From JBJMQS01 sp045802605 (lineage in GTDB: Bacteria > Planctomycetota > Planctomycetia > Gemmatales > Gemmataceae): a stretch of 64,000 nt of DNA. Every line of letters starts with the position of its first letter. The stretch's first letter is position 1. The DNA is taken from contig JBJMQS010000030.1 of the NCBI GenBank assembly GCA_045802605.1, positions 186,001-250,000 on the forward strand. The letters run 5' to 3'. The translations under genes were made by a program, and so were the position numbers. Below are positions 1 through 8,476 of the stretch, piece after piece. Under the pieces are notes generated by a model. That model saw nothing but the letters and a program-made list of their open reading frames with translations, searched no databases and was not told the DNA's origin.

Positions 1-326
1 CCCAGACCCATGGCGATGATCAGCTCGCAGCCCTGATTTTGAAAATCGGTGGTGCTTTGATCGGTGTCGCCGAGGATGGAGCCATTGGCGTCTTTGAGCC
101 AGAACGCATTCACTGTCGCCAGGTGGGGGTGGCGGACATTCTTGAGGAGTCGGACGGAGCGGTATTCTTTGAGGCCCTGATTGTTGCCCAGACTGAGGAA
201 TTTGAGGGCGCACTCGACTCCGCCGGGGCCTTTCGCCTTCCACACCGCGCCGAACCCGCCCTGACCGAGCTTCGAGGTCAGGCGATAACCCGGTACGGCT
301 TCATCCCCGACCCGGTAAACACGCAT
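1..326 (-). CDS. Serine/threonine protein kinase, N-terminal part (runs off left edge)
   Basis: Reading the minus strand from an ATG at 326 gives 108 codons open to the window edge, beginning MRVYRVGDEAVPGYRL. A glycine-rich ATP loop GQGGFGAVWKAK sits at residues 21-32, the ATP-anchoring lysine is in ALKFL (K42), and a likely alpha-C glutamate is in LKEYRS (E54). This is the N-lobe of a Hanks-type kinase of the large family typical of planctomycetes. The catalytic loop and any C-terminal sensor or membrane segment lie outside the window. It is divergent from the hydrolase gene at 600, with about 270 bp between them. The family call is firm; the substrate is unknown. Confidence 0.85.
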   Translation of the reverse strand, partial: MRVYRVGDEAVPGYRLTSKLGQGGFGAVWKAKGPGGVECALKFLSLGNNQGLKEYRSVRLLKNVRHPHLATVNAFWLKDANGSILGDTDQSTTDFQNQGCELIIAMGL

Positions 327-599
327 CAACCCACACTCCAAATACCGTCACGAGCTACGGGCGATCAATTGGCCATCAGGCGGGCGTAGAACAGGGGAAA
401 TACCGGTAATTCCGGCGAATTCCCCTCGGCGATTGCAGCGATTTTCGTGGTCCGCGCAGCCCTCCCCGGCGCGCAGCGCGAAGTACCTTCCAAGATACGT
501 CAGAACTGCTTGCGTCTCAATGCCGCTACCGGGTTTGCTTGCAGAAATTGCCCTGTTGGGCTATGGCTCGGCGGATTGTCGGACGGGGGAGGTCCGGTC

Positions 600-1391
600 G
601 TGGGGTTTTTGGCCTTTGGCACGCCGTTTCGCCGCGCCCGAGCCGTCGCCGGTTGGTGGGCCGCCGCCTGCTTGCTTCTGGCGTCGTGCGCTACGTTAGG
701 TCCGCAGATTTTGCCGGAATTGCCCCATTCCGATCGCCCGGCCGCCTTTGTCGTCGATGGGGCCGGCGACTATCGGGCCTGCTCGCGGACGATTCGCCAG
801 ACCGCCGCCAACGACGGGCTTCCGCTCGAGGTGCTCACCTTCGTTTGGTCGCACGGCTATCTTCGCAACATCGTCGATCAGACCGATTTCGAATACACCC
901 GGGAGCGCGGCGCGCAGTTAGCCCAGGCGGTGAAAGAACACAAGTCGCGCCATCCCGCCGCGCCCATCACACTCGTCGGCCACAGTGCCGGCAGCGCGGT
1001 GGTGCTTGCCGCCGCGGAGACTTTGCCGCCGGGCACGGTGGACCACGTCGTCTTGCTGAACCCGTCGCTTTCACAAGAGTACGACCTGCGGCCCGCGCTG
1101 CGGTCCGTCAACGATGGCATCGACGCCTTCGTCAGTGAGAACGACTGGATCTGGCTCGGCCTGCTCGTCCGCGTGTTTGGCACGACCGATAACCCACTCG
1201 CTCCGCGCGCTGCCGGGCAATTTGGTTTCGCCGTACCGCCGCGCGATTCCGCCGACGCCCTTCTGTACGCCAAGCTCCACGTCCACCGCTGGACGCCCGA
1301 CGACAAATCCATCGGCCACAACGGCGGCCACTTCGGCGCGTATCAACCGGAGTTCTTGAGGGCGCGAGTGTTTCCGGTGATCTGCCATTAA
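600..1391 (+). CDS. Alpha/beta-hydrolase-fold lipoprotein
   Basis: The open frame begins at 447, but a GTG at 600 is preceded by GGGGGAGG at 585-592 and gives a compact lipoprotein signal: an arginine-rich n-region, a hydrophobic core and the lipobox LASC with Cys30. I therefore chose 600 (263 aa). The nucleophile elbow GHSAG carries Ser129 and lies in a typical strand-turn-helix context (ITLVGHSAGSAVVL). The C-terminal SIGHNGGHFG is a plausible catalytic-histidine region. The protein is predicted to be a membrane-anchored serine hydrolase (esterase or lipase fold). The substrate cannot be read from sequence. No operon partner is evident. Confidence 0.75.
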   Translation: MGFLAFGTPFRRARAVAGWWAAACLLLASCATLGPQILPELPHSDRPAAFVVDGAGDYRACSRTIRQTAANDGLPLEVLTFVWSHGYLRNIVDQTDFEYTRERGAQLAQAVKEHKSRHPAAPITLVGHSAGSAVVLAAAETLPPGTVDHVVLLNPSLSQEYDLRPALRSVNDGIDAFVSENDWIWLGLLVRVFGTTDNPLAPRAAGQFGFAVPPRDSADALLYAKLHVHRWTPDDKSIGHNGGHFGAYQPEFLRARVFPVICH

Positions 1392-1745
1392 TTGGCGCGG
1401 CCCAAATGGAAAAGTGTGATAGACGCTCCCGGTCTATTTTGCAGCGCTACTTACTGACCAAAGTGGAATGTACCGCTTCCGCAACTCTCCGGTGCCCTCG
1501 TCCCCCCGCCCGGTCCCCTCCCCCCGCCTTCCGGTCCCCTCTCCCCTTGCGGGAGAGGGTTAGGGTGAGGGGTTGCATTTATCCCCTCCCTTCCAGGGAG
1601 GGGTAGGGGAGGGTCGGCTGGAAGCAGGACTCGACGCACTTCTTAATCAACCGCACACGAACTGAATGTGCTGCCCGGAATTCGTACCAGCCTGACGCGC
1701 GAGCGAAGGCGTATGAATGCCTTCGCTCGCGCGTCAGGCTGGTAA
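1392..1745. repeat. Gene-free stretch with two palindromic repeats
   Basis: No credible gene is present. The stretch holds a copy of a CACACTTTT box on the minus strand (about 1394-1422). It also holds a pyrimidine-rich block with the hairpin CCCTCTCCCC/GGGAGAGGG at 1537-1559, of a type seen again after the hemerythrin gene. At 1686-1743 there is a perfect 25-bp inverted repeat (arms 1686-1710 and 1719-1743, loop GTATGAAT). The right arm ends only a few bases before the open frame of the truncated rmuC. Confidence 0.8.
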
Positions 1746-3149
1746 GCCTCAAAGAGAGCACTAGCGCTTGGCGGGGGCATCGGCGCAACCATTGCCTATC
1801 TGTATTCGAAGAGCCAAATAGCCGGGCTGGAAGCCGAACGGGCTGCCGATCTTGAAAAGATCGAATGGATTCGTGACTCGCAGGATGCCCTGCGGGAAAC
1901 CTTCGACTCACTTGCTTCGAAGGCTCTGCACAAAAATGCCGCCGACTTCTCCGGACGAATCCATCAGCACCTCGTCGCGCATGCCAATCACATAGGCACG
2001 CTGAAGTCTTCTCTCGAAGCGAACATCACCAAGATTGATCAGAACATTCGACAACTAGAAGCCAAGCGCGAGGCCGCCTATCAAGGCCTGACCCAAAACG
2101 TTTCCAATCTCCAAAGGGCGTATACCGAGCTTCGCGACACGACGATGCAACTGGTCAATGCATTGCGCTCTGGTCCGGTGCGGGGACGTTGGGGCGAAAT
2201 TCAACTTCGAAAAATCGTCGAACTCGCGGGAATGAGTGAGCATGTCTCGTTCTTTGAGCAGGCGATGGGCGTGGACGGCAAGCCGGACATGGTGGTGCAC
2301 CTGCCCAATCGCGGCCAGGTCGCGGTTGACTCGAAATTTCCGATTCAGGCTTTCCTCGAAGCGATGGCAGCGACCGATGCTTCCCAGCGAAAAATCAAAT
2401 TGGATCAACACGCGAAAACGTTGAGACAGCAGGTCCGCGACCTCGCGAAGCGAGGCTACTGGAGCCAATTCCAGCCATCGCCGGAGTTGGTGCTCATGTT
2501 CATACCAATCGAGTCATGTTTGCTGGCCGCGTATGAATGCGATCCGGAAATCATTGAATTTGCGTTGTCACAGAAGGTCATTCTCGCCTCGCCGATCACG
2601 CTCCTTGGGTATTTGAAGGCCATCGCCTACGGCTGGCAGCAATTCACGATCAGCAAAAATGCAAAGATCATTCTCGAGCAGGGCAAAGAACTGCACAAAC
2701 GCACAATCACTTGACTTGATCATTTCCGCGACACTGGCAAAAAGTTGGGATCTGTCATTGAATCTTACAATGGGGCGGTCGCATCACTTCAATCGAGGTT
2801 CTTTCCGGCCATTCGCAAATTCCAGGATTTGACATCTCTAGCGGATGAGTTCAAAGAGGCTGAGACTCTGAACAAAGGACTGATGCTTCCACCGGGCACA
2901 CAGGAGATGGGAAACGAGCTGAGCCTAGACGGTGCTTCATTGCCAGCCACGCGTTTGCTACCGGGGGCTAACTGGCTGGTGAGTTGCGACGGGAAATCCA
3001 AAGACGGCCCCTACACGTGGGAAAAAATTGCCGAGTTGCTCGCGACCGGCACATTGGCCCCAGAGCATATGGCGCTAGCAGACGGCGATAGTGAGTGGAT
3101 TCCGATTAAGACTCTTCAGCAGCGTTTCCGGACCGAGGGCTTGTGCTAG
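1746..3149 (+). pseudogene. rmuC: Disrupted rmuC with a C-terminal GYF_2-like domain
   Basis: One reading frame is open from 1746 to 3149 apart from a single TGA at 2712-2714. It encodes the end of an N-terminal membrane segment (GGGIGATIAYLY), a coiled-coil region, and the RmuC core (RGRWGEIQL, PDMVVHLPN, VDSKFP, ILASPITLLGYLKAIAYGW). After the stop the family's C-terminal helices continue in frame (SVIESYNGAVASLQSRFFP). There is no ATG, GTG or TTG between the frame opening and 2145, so the start is missing. The opening abuts a 25-bp palindrome. RmuC is a PD-(D/E)XK-like protein limiting inversions and rearrangements. The last ~50 residues (DGPYTWEKIAELL, DSEWIPI) resemble a GYF_2 domain, an unusual fusion. 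I infer a pseudogene; stop readthrough is less likely given the missing start. Confidence 0.75.
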
Positions 3150-3191
3150 CGCATAGGGCGCGCCTCGGCCATTTGCGAAAGGTTGGCCTCA

Positions 3192-3401
3192 ATGGGACGC
3201 GGTAGAACATTCGGCTTCTCCTGGTCGTGGAAGCGGGCCAGCGGCCTATCAGCCGCCAAAGGCCGATTGTCTCGTGAAATTGGAATTCCGCTCACCCGCT
3301 CGGGTCGGCAGCGCAAGATGGGCCGCGCCATGGGCTGCTGCGTACCCATTGCGTTTTTCTTGGTTGGAGTCTCGACCGCTGTCGTGATCCTAATGGTTTG
3401 A
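3192..3401 (+). CDS. Small basic protein with one C-terminal membrane helix
   Basis: This is a 69-residue protein. ATG 3192 is preferred over an in-frame TTG at 3183 because GAAAGG at 3177-3182 is well placed for it. Residues 1-45 are rich in Arg, Lys, Gly and Ser (GRTFGFSWSWKRASG, PLTRSGRQRKMGR). The C-terminus is a hydrophobic segment (IAFFLVGVSTAVVILMV). The basic part recalls short planctomycete and proteobacterial hypothetical proteins, but I assign no function. It lies 43 bp after the rmuC remnant and 16 bp before the zinc-ribbon gene, so it is probably co-transcribed with the TerY cassette. Confidence 0.6.
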   Translation: MGRGRTFGFSWSWKRASGLSAAKGRLSREIGIPLTRSGRQRKMGRAMGCCVPIAFFLVGVSTAVVILMV

Positions 3402-3416
3402 GGCGGAGCACCTTTC

Positions 3417-3977
3417 GTGGACGACTTTGTTCGCTTTATCTGCCCGAAATGTCACAAGCGTTGCAAGGCGCAAAGCGCATATGGTGGGCGTGTTGCTGTT
3501 TGCAAATGCGGTCAGCGATTGAGAGTGCCCGCCACACAGACGCTGCCCCCGTCTGATATTGACGAGGATTCTGCCGACCATGACTCTGACCAATGGGACG
3601 AGTCTTTTGATTTTCTTGATGATCATTCCGACCATGAACGACCACAGAGCAGTCCCAAGGCCCGGCATGAACTTCCCCGCAAAAAGTCTCCACCAAACGG
3701 ATGGCTTATCGCGTGGGCCATTCTAAGCATTGTTGTTATCGTGGTGGGCGTGTCGCAGCGACACTGGGCGATCCTCTATCAAGGACCGTTTGGAAGCGCG
3801 ATAGTGATTGGTCTAAGTGCAGCTGTTCATTACGGTCAGACTCCCTGCCCGAGTTGCCAAAGAAGGTGGGCCGGCACCGCGTGGGACCACCCGCGCAAGG
3901 ACGGCGGACCCGACCGGCGCTTTAGCAACAATTGTCTTCGATGTTGCGGCTGTGGTCATGCGCATCGCGGGGCGTAA
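3417..3977 (+). CDS. Zinc-ribbon membrane protein of unknown function
   Basis: A GTG start gives 186 residues. The N-terminus holds a four-cysteine zinc ribbon (CPKC at 9-12 and CKC at 29-31). An acidic linker (residues ~50-75) follows, then a hydrophobic helix WLIAWAILSIVVIVVGV and a second hydrophobic stretch. The C-terminus has another cysteine cluster (CPSC, then CLRCCGCGHAH). The protein therefore looks like a membrane protein with metal-binding ends. It lies between the small basic protein and the vWA gene on the same strand. A role as a membrane or metal-sensing partner of the kinase triad is inference only. Confidence 0.65.
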   Translation: MDDFVRFICPKCHKRCKAQSAYGGRVAVCKCGQRLRVPATQTLPPSDIDEDSADHDSDQWDESFDFLDDHSDHERPQSSPKARHELPRKKSPPNGWLIAWAILSIVVIVVGVSQRHWAILYQGPFGSAIVIGLSAAVHYGQTPCPSCQRRWAGTAWDHPRKDGGPDRRFSNNCLRCCGCGHAHRGA

Positions 3978-4030
3978 CATTTTGAGTGCGCAACTTTGGT
4001 CGATTGCTCATCTCCAACGAAGGAGTAGCC

Positions 4031-4807
4031 ATGGCAGAACAGCAACCCTTTGCGTCCTTCGGTCCAGACCCCTTTGCGAGCGTCGGCATCGCCAGCAATC
4101 CAGAGCCGCGCTGCCCATGTGTCCTCTTGCTCGACGTATCAGGCTCGATGGCCGAAGTCGTCGCCGATGCCGGCAAAGACCTCGGCCAAACCGTGCAACA
4201 GGATGGGCAAACGTATCGCGTCGTCAGTGGCGGCGTGTCGAGAATCGACAAACTGAATGAAGGGTTGCGGACATATCAATCGGAGTTGATGGGCGACTCG
4301 CTCGCCGCGCAGCGCGTCGAGGTATCTGTCATCACCTTTGGCAGCAGGGTCGAAACAGTTTGCCCATTTGTCATTGCGCAAGAGTTCAATGCGCCGACGC
4401 TGACCGCCAATGGCGAGACACCGTTGGGAGCCGCGATATTGCAAGCGATCGACGCAGTTGCTGAACGCAAGCGCGTATACAAACAAAACGGGCTTCATTA
4501 CTATCGTCCATGGATTTTCATGATCACCGATGGTGAACCCACAGACTCGTGGCAGGAAGCGGCGAATAAGGTCAAAGAAGGCGAAAAAAACAAGAATTTT
4601 TCGTTCTTCGCTGTCGGCGTCGAAGGAGCGAATTTCGAGAAGCTTAGACAAATCTCGACGCGCGAACCGCTGCCCCTCAAGGGCTACAGCTTCCGCGAAA
4701 TGTTCCTCTGGCTATCGCAGTCTCAGAAGAGCGTATCGCAATCGAATCCAGGCCAGGAGGGAAACGTGAAATTGCCTTCCCCATCCGGCTGGGCCGAGTT
4801 GGGCTAG
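4031..4807 (+). CDS. TerY/YegL-like von Willebrand A domain protein
   Basis: The start is ATG 4031 (MAEQQPF), placed by GAAGGAG about 6 nt upstream; the frame is open from 3986. The protein is 258 residues long. The vWA MIDAS motif is complete: DVSGS at residues 35-39, a metal-binding Thr in NGETPLG, and the Asp in MITDGEP. This matches the vWA member of the TerY-phosphorylation triad (vWA, PP2C and kinase) known from comparative genomics and the E. coli yegL-yegK-yegI locus. It is followed 10 bp later by the PP2C gene. It likely acts as the metal-dependent protein-binding component that organises or reports phosphorylation by its neighbours. There is no signal peptide. Confidence 0.9.
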   Translation: MAEQQPFASFGPDPFASVGIASNPEPRCPCVLLLDVSGSMAEVVADAGKDLGQTVQQDGQTYRVVSGGVSRIDKLNEGLRTYQSELMGDSLAAQRVEVSVITFGSRVETVCPFVIAQEFNAPTLTANGETPLGAAILQAIDAVAERKRVYKQNGLHYYRPWIFMITDGEPTDSWQEAANKVKEGEKNKNFSFFAVGVEGANFEKLRQISTREPLPLKGYSFREMFLWLSQSQKSVSQSNPGQEGNVKLPSPSGWAELG

Positions 4808-4817
4808 CGAGGTGGGT

Positions 4818-5561
4818 ATGCCGTGGGTGATCCTCGGAGAGAGCGTGGTCGGCACAAGCCACTGCGAGCGGAACTGTCCGTGTCAGGACGCGTTCCGCTT
4901 TGGGCGGCTGGGACGGAACGAAGAATTTCTCGTCGTCGCCGTGGCGGATGGCGCTGGCAGCGCGGCTCATTCAGAAATCGGCGCGACTCTCGCTTGCGAC
5001 GAATTCCTCAGGATCGCTTCAGAGGTTGAGCCTGAGACACTGCTGCTGCCAGAGGTCCTATCCTCGTTGGTCGCCAAGGCAAGAAACGCCGTCGTCGAGG
5101 AGTCGCAGCGCCGCCTGCTGGCACCCCGTGAACTAGCGAGTACGTTTCTGGTTGCCGTTGCCGGACCGAATTCTGCAACGTTTGCCCAAAACGGCGACGG
5201 CGCGATCGTGTTTGGTATTGGGACTGAGTACCAAACCGCCTTTTGGCCCGAACCCGCCGAGTACGCCAACGCCACTGACTTTTTGACCGATGATGGCTTT
5301 CCAACTGCTTTGCGCGTGCAAACCTTCACCGAGGTCGTCATGGACTTGGCGGTGTTGACGGACGGCCTGCAACGCCTCGCCCTCGACTTCGCCGGTCGAA
5401 CGCCGTATCAGCCATTCTTTGCCCCGTTGTTTCAGGAACTTCGTGCAGTTTCCGAAATCGAAGCGTTGAACGATCCTTTCCGGGCTTTTCTCGGGTCCGC
5501 GCGGGTCAATGAACGAACGGACGATGACAAAACTCTTGTAATTGCGTCCCGCCGACCATGA
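4818..5561 (+). CDS. PP2C-family protein phosphatase of the TerY triad (PphC-like)
   Basis: The start is ATG 4818; an in-frame GTG at 4812 would add two residues. The protein is 247 residues. PP2C metal-site motifs are visible: VADGAGSAAHSE (DGxG-type aspartate), NGDGA in the central strand, LTDGLQ, and a C-terminal DDDKT. This is the short stand-alone PP2C_2 type seen in TerY triads and in E. coli PphC (YegK). It should dephosphorylate Ser/Thr residues, presumably on the vWA protein, the kinase or their shared target. The last four bases overlap the kinase start (ATGA), so the two are translationally coupled. Confidence 0.9.
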   Translation: MPWVILGESVVGTSHCERNCPCQDAFRFGRLGRNEEFLVVAVADGAGSAAHSEIGATLACDEFLRIASEVEPETLLLPEVLSSLVAKARNAVVEESQRRLLAPRELASTFLVAVAGPNSATFAQNGDGAIVFGIGTEYQTAFWPEPAEYANATDFLTDDGFPTALRVQTFTEVVMDLAVLTDGLQRLALDFAGRTPYQPFFAPLFQELRAVSEIEALNDPFRAFLGSARVNERTDDDKTLVIASRRP

Positions 5562-7528
5562 TCATCCCCGCCGTGGTTGACCAGAACGGTCAACCGATCA
5601 AGCTCGATCAACAACTCGGATCGCCCGGCGGCGAAGGGACCGTCTACTCTGTTGGCGGCGACACCGCCTGGGCCGCGAAAATATATCACGCCCATTTGCG
5701 CAGCGCTGAACGATTCGAGAAAGTGAAAGCTCTTATTGGGGCGACAAATCCCAAATTGTTGTCGGTTGCGGCTTGGCCGAAGGCGCTTCTATTCGAGGCT
5801 CGTTCGCGACAGCCGATTGGGTTTGTCATGCCTCGGCTCAGCGCAGATTGTCAGCCCATTCAGCAACTTTACAATCCGGTCCAGCGTCTGAAATTTTTCC
5901 CCAGGTCGGGCTGGCACTTTCAGGTCCGTGCCGCTCAGAACATTGCGGCGGCGTTCGAAGAAGTCCACCGTGCTGGCTGCTTGATGGGAGATGTGAACGA
6001 GCGGAATGAACTGGTGTCATCTCAGGCGAGCGTCAAGCTGATCGACTGCGATTCCTTTCAAGTCCGCAATAATGGACGATCATATCTTTGCGAAGTTGGA
6101 GTTGCCCAATACACGCCACCTGAACTGCAGGGTAAATCATTCCAAGGCTTGGTGCGGACCGAGAACCACGACCGTTTTGGTATTGCGGTACTGATCTACC
6201 AACTGTTGTTTGTGGGCCGACATCCTTACGCTGGGTTGCATAGTGATGAGGCATCACCCGAAGACCTGATTGCTCGTTATCGATTTTCTCAAGGACCCGC
6301 CGCACACACGTGGGGAATGGCCCCACCGCCGCATACTCCGACTTTCTCCGATATTCCGCTCGAAATTGGCGCACTGTTTCGCCGCGCGTTTGAACGTGGC
6401 AGCGAGAAGGGGACGAGGCCAACTGCGGCCGAATGGTTAACGGCGCTACAGCGTCTCGAACGCGAGATCGCCAAGTGCCCTGCTGACCCTGGCCACCAGT
6501 TTTGGCGTGGTGCCAAATCCTGTGTCTGGTGCCGACTGGCGAATCACGGTCCCGAATACTACTTCGGCGTCGCCGGAGGTGCGGGATCGTTTGCCGTCAA
6601 CGAAGCCAAACTACAAGAAATTCTGAAACGTCTCGCGAGTGCACAACAGGTCGATCTGCAATACGACCGTAAGCGGTTTGTTCCCGCCAAACGGCCCCAG
6701 GCTGAGCCTATTCCTGGGGACGTTCAGAGAAAACAGTCATCCGTAAAAGTGGTCGGGTTCTCAGGGCTGGGCTGCCTTCTGATGATGCCTCTCGGCGCGA
6801 TTCACAGGGCGTTCTTTTTCGCGGCTCTTCTGAGCGCCATGACGTTTTGGATTTGGTTCGCCATTGCCTTATCGTTTTCTCCATGGCACCAGGAACGGCG
6901 TCGCCGTCAGCAACGGTTTTCGCGGGCCACCCAAACTATGAAGGATCTCGAAGCTAATTGGATGCAGAATGTTCGCCGTGACACTGCTCTGCGAACGAAA
7001 TTGATTGAATCGATTCACCAGTTGGCAGGTGACTGTCGCGGCTTGGCCGGCAAATACGCGACTGACCTACGTCAGCTCACCGCGAATGCCGAAGCATTAG
7101 CCCGCACGCGCCATTTGCGACTTCACCTCATCTCCGATGCTAATATCCCGAATATCGGCGCTGGGCGTACCCAATCCCTGGCGACCCGTGGCATATATTC
7201 CGCGGCAGATGTTGACCCGCGAGTCATCTTTCGAATCAAAGGATTCGGGAGTTCCTTAACGGGCAATCTCGTGGCTTGGCGGGACCAAATTCTTGCCCAA
7301 TTTCGCTTCGATCCGAAAACCGCGATGTCTCCTAATGACCAACGCGCCGCAGCAGCCCGTTTCCGCTCCCAAGAGCAACAGTTTCATAAACAGATGGAGC
7401 ATGACCTGCAAAAGATTGCCGCCCTCGGCCCAGCGTCGCGCACAGAACTCGAAAAGTTGGTGCCGCAGTTGCGAGGAGCTTTGGTCACCTTAGGTCAGGC
7501 CAGGGTAGATTTGGCCGAATTCGAGTAA
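5558..7528 (+). CDS. YegI-like atypical protein kinase with zinc-binding, membrane and helix-hairpin-helix parts
   Basis: This protein is 656 residues, close to E. coli YegI. The glycine loop is LGSPGGEGTVY (20-30) and the ATP lysine is in AAKIYH (K41). The catalytic loop reads GDVNERN (~144-150) instead of HRDxKxxN, and DCDSF (~162-166) replaces the DFG region. A Cys/His set (CPADPGH then CVWC, ~307-327) may bind zinc. A hydrophobic helix lies at ~416-443, followed by charged helical sequence. A helix-hairpin-helix-like segment with IPNIG and IKGFG lies at ~530-577. The gene overlaps the phosphatase by 4 nt. It completes the TerY triad; the HhH tail suggests contact with DNA or a DNA-bound partner (inference). 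Confidence 0.9.
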   Translation: MIIPAVVDQNGQPIKLDQQLGSPGGEGTVYSVGGDTAWAAKIYHAHLRSAERFEKVKALIGATNPKLLSVAAWPKALLFEARSRQPIGFVMPRLSADCQPIQQLYNPVQRLKFFPRSGWHFQVRAAQNIAAAFEEVHRAGCLMGDVNERNELVSSQASVKLIDCDSFQVRNNGRSYLCEVGVAQYTPPELQGKSFQGLVRTENHDRFGIAVLIYQLLFVGRHPYAGLHSDEASPEDLIARYRFSQGPAAHTWGMAPPPHTPTFSDIPLEIGALFRRAFERGSEKGTRPTAAEWLTALQRLEREIAKCPADPGHQFWRGAKSCVWCRLANHGPEYYFGVAGGAGSFAVNEAKLQEILKRLASAQQVDLQYDRKRFVPAKRPQAEPIPGDVQRKQSSVKVVGFSGLGCLLMMPLGAIHRAFFFAALLSAMTFWIWFAIALSFSPWHQERRRRQQRFSRATQTMKDLEANWMQNVRRDTALRTKLIESIHQLAGDCRGLAGKYATDLRQLTANAEALARTRHLRLHLISDANIPNIGAGRTQSLATRGIYSAADVDPRVIFRIKGFGSSLTGNLVAWRDQILAQFRFDPKTAMSPNDQRAAAARFRSQEQQFHKQMEHDLQKIAALGPASRTELEKLVPQLRGALVTLGQARVDLAEFE

Positions 7529-8476
7529 GTGTTACTCGGTCCAGTCGACCCGCAATGATAAAAGCATAACTGCGGCAAAAAATGGCGAAAAAAGGGACAT
7601 TCTACTTTATTCAGGAGGCGAGTGCGAGCGCACTCGATACCAAACAGCTACGGGTCTCTTCTCTGGCCGCCGCCTCTCTTCTTCGTCGGCCGCGTTGACG
7701 CAAAAATGATTCCAGGCCAAAGCGAGCGGCGGTCCGGTGCACTAAAAAGCCGACATTTTTCTTTGACATCGACCGCAAAATATGAATAAGTTTCATTGGC
7801 CGCATTCGCGCGGCCAACATTTCGCTCGCCCGGTACCACGAGCGATCACGTTCCAACCAAACATCGGCACGGTCGAGGCGCGTCTTGGTCGCCGTCGATG
7901 AATTGCTCCAAACCGGAAACTGGCAACTGGGCTTTGCTACTTCCGAGGAGCAATGAAACACATTTTGGGGTGAGTGACTCCCGCGTTTTTGTCGCTGGCC
8001 TCTGCGAGGCCGGCCTCATAGAGGCCAGCTACAGAAGCGCGGGAGTTGTGCCCATCGAAGGAGGATTTTGCTCCGCCGTGTCTGAGGTGATGCGGGCGCA
8101 CAACTAGGTTCGCCCTAATGCGGTCGTCGCACGACGAACACCACCACTACTACCACCACCGCAAGCGACGACCGGGCGGCCAATTCCACTGCTCGCCCGG
8201 CAAAGCCGCCCATTAAACACAAGGCGGCGAGCTTCGTCAACTTCTTAATCGAGAGTTCAGAGGAGCGCGTGCTCCGGCTCGAAGCGGAAGATTCACCAAC
8301 AACAACAAAAACGCCCACTTCGTCCGCATCATCCCAGGCACCGCTGCGCGCACAAGATGCGCGGGCACACTCAGGCAGTGCATCCAACAAATTCACCTAA
8401 ATGCCGGCATCGGCGCGCCAGTTGCACCTCAGACACCGGCTTCACAAATCATCAATCCGCACTCAAGGAGAGACGG
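7529..8476. other. Long intergenic stretch with one large imperfect palindrome
   Basis: About 950 bp without a convincing gene. Frames present in it lack family resemblance and ribosome-binding sites. At 7977-8045 there is a long imperfect inverted repeat (outer arms ACTCCCGCG/CGCGGGAGT, inner arms around GCTGGCCTCTGCGAGGCC). The part near 8130-8170 is low in complexity (CCACCACTACTACC). The promoter for the hemerythrin gene must lie near the right end. Confidence 0.6.

Noticed and set aside
39..389. Plus-strand frame at the left edge
   Set aside because: Shadow of the minus-strand kinase N-terminus, which has a glycine loop and a lysine motif.
7611..8396. Several frames of 60-116 codons in the intergenic stretch
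   Set aside because: None has both a ribosome-binding site and recognisable protein character; one is driven by a CCACCACTA low-complexity run.
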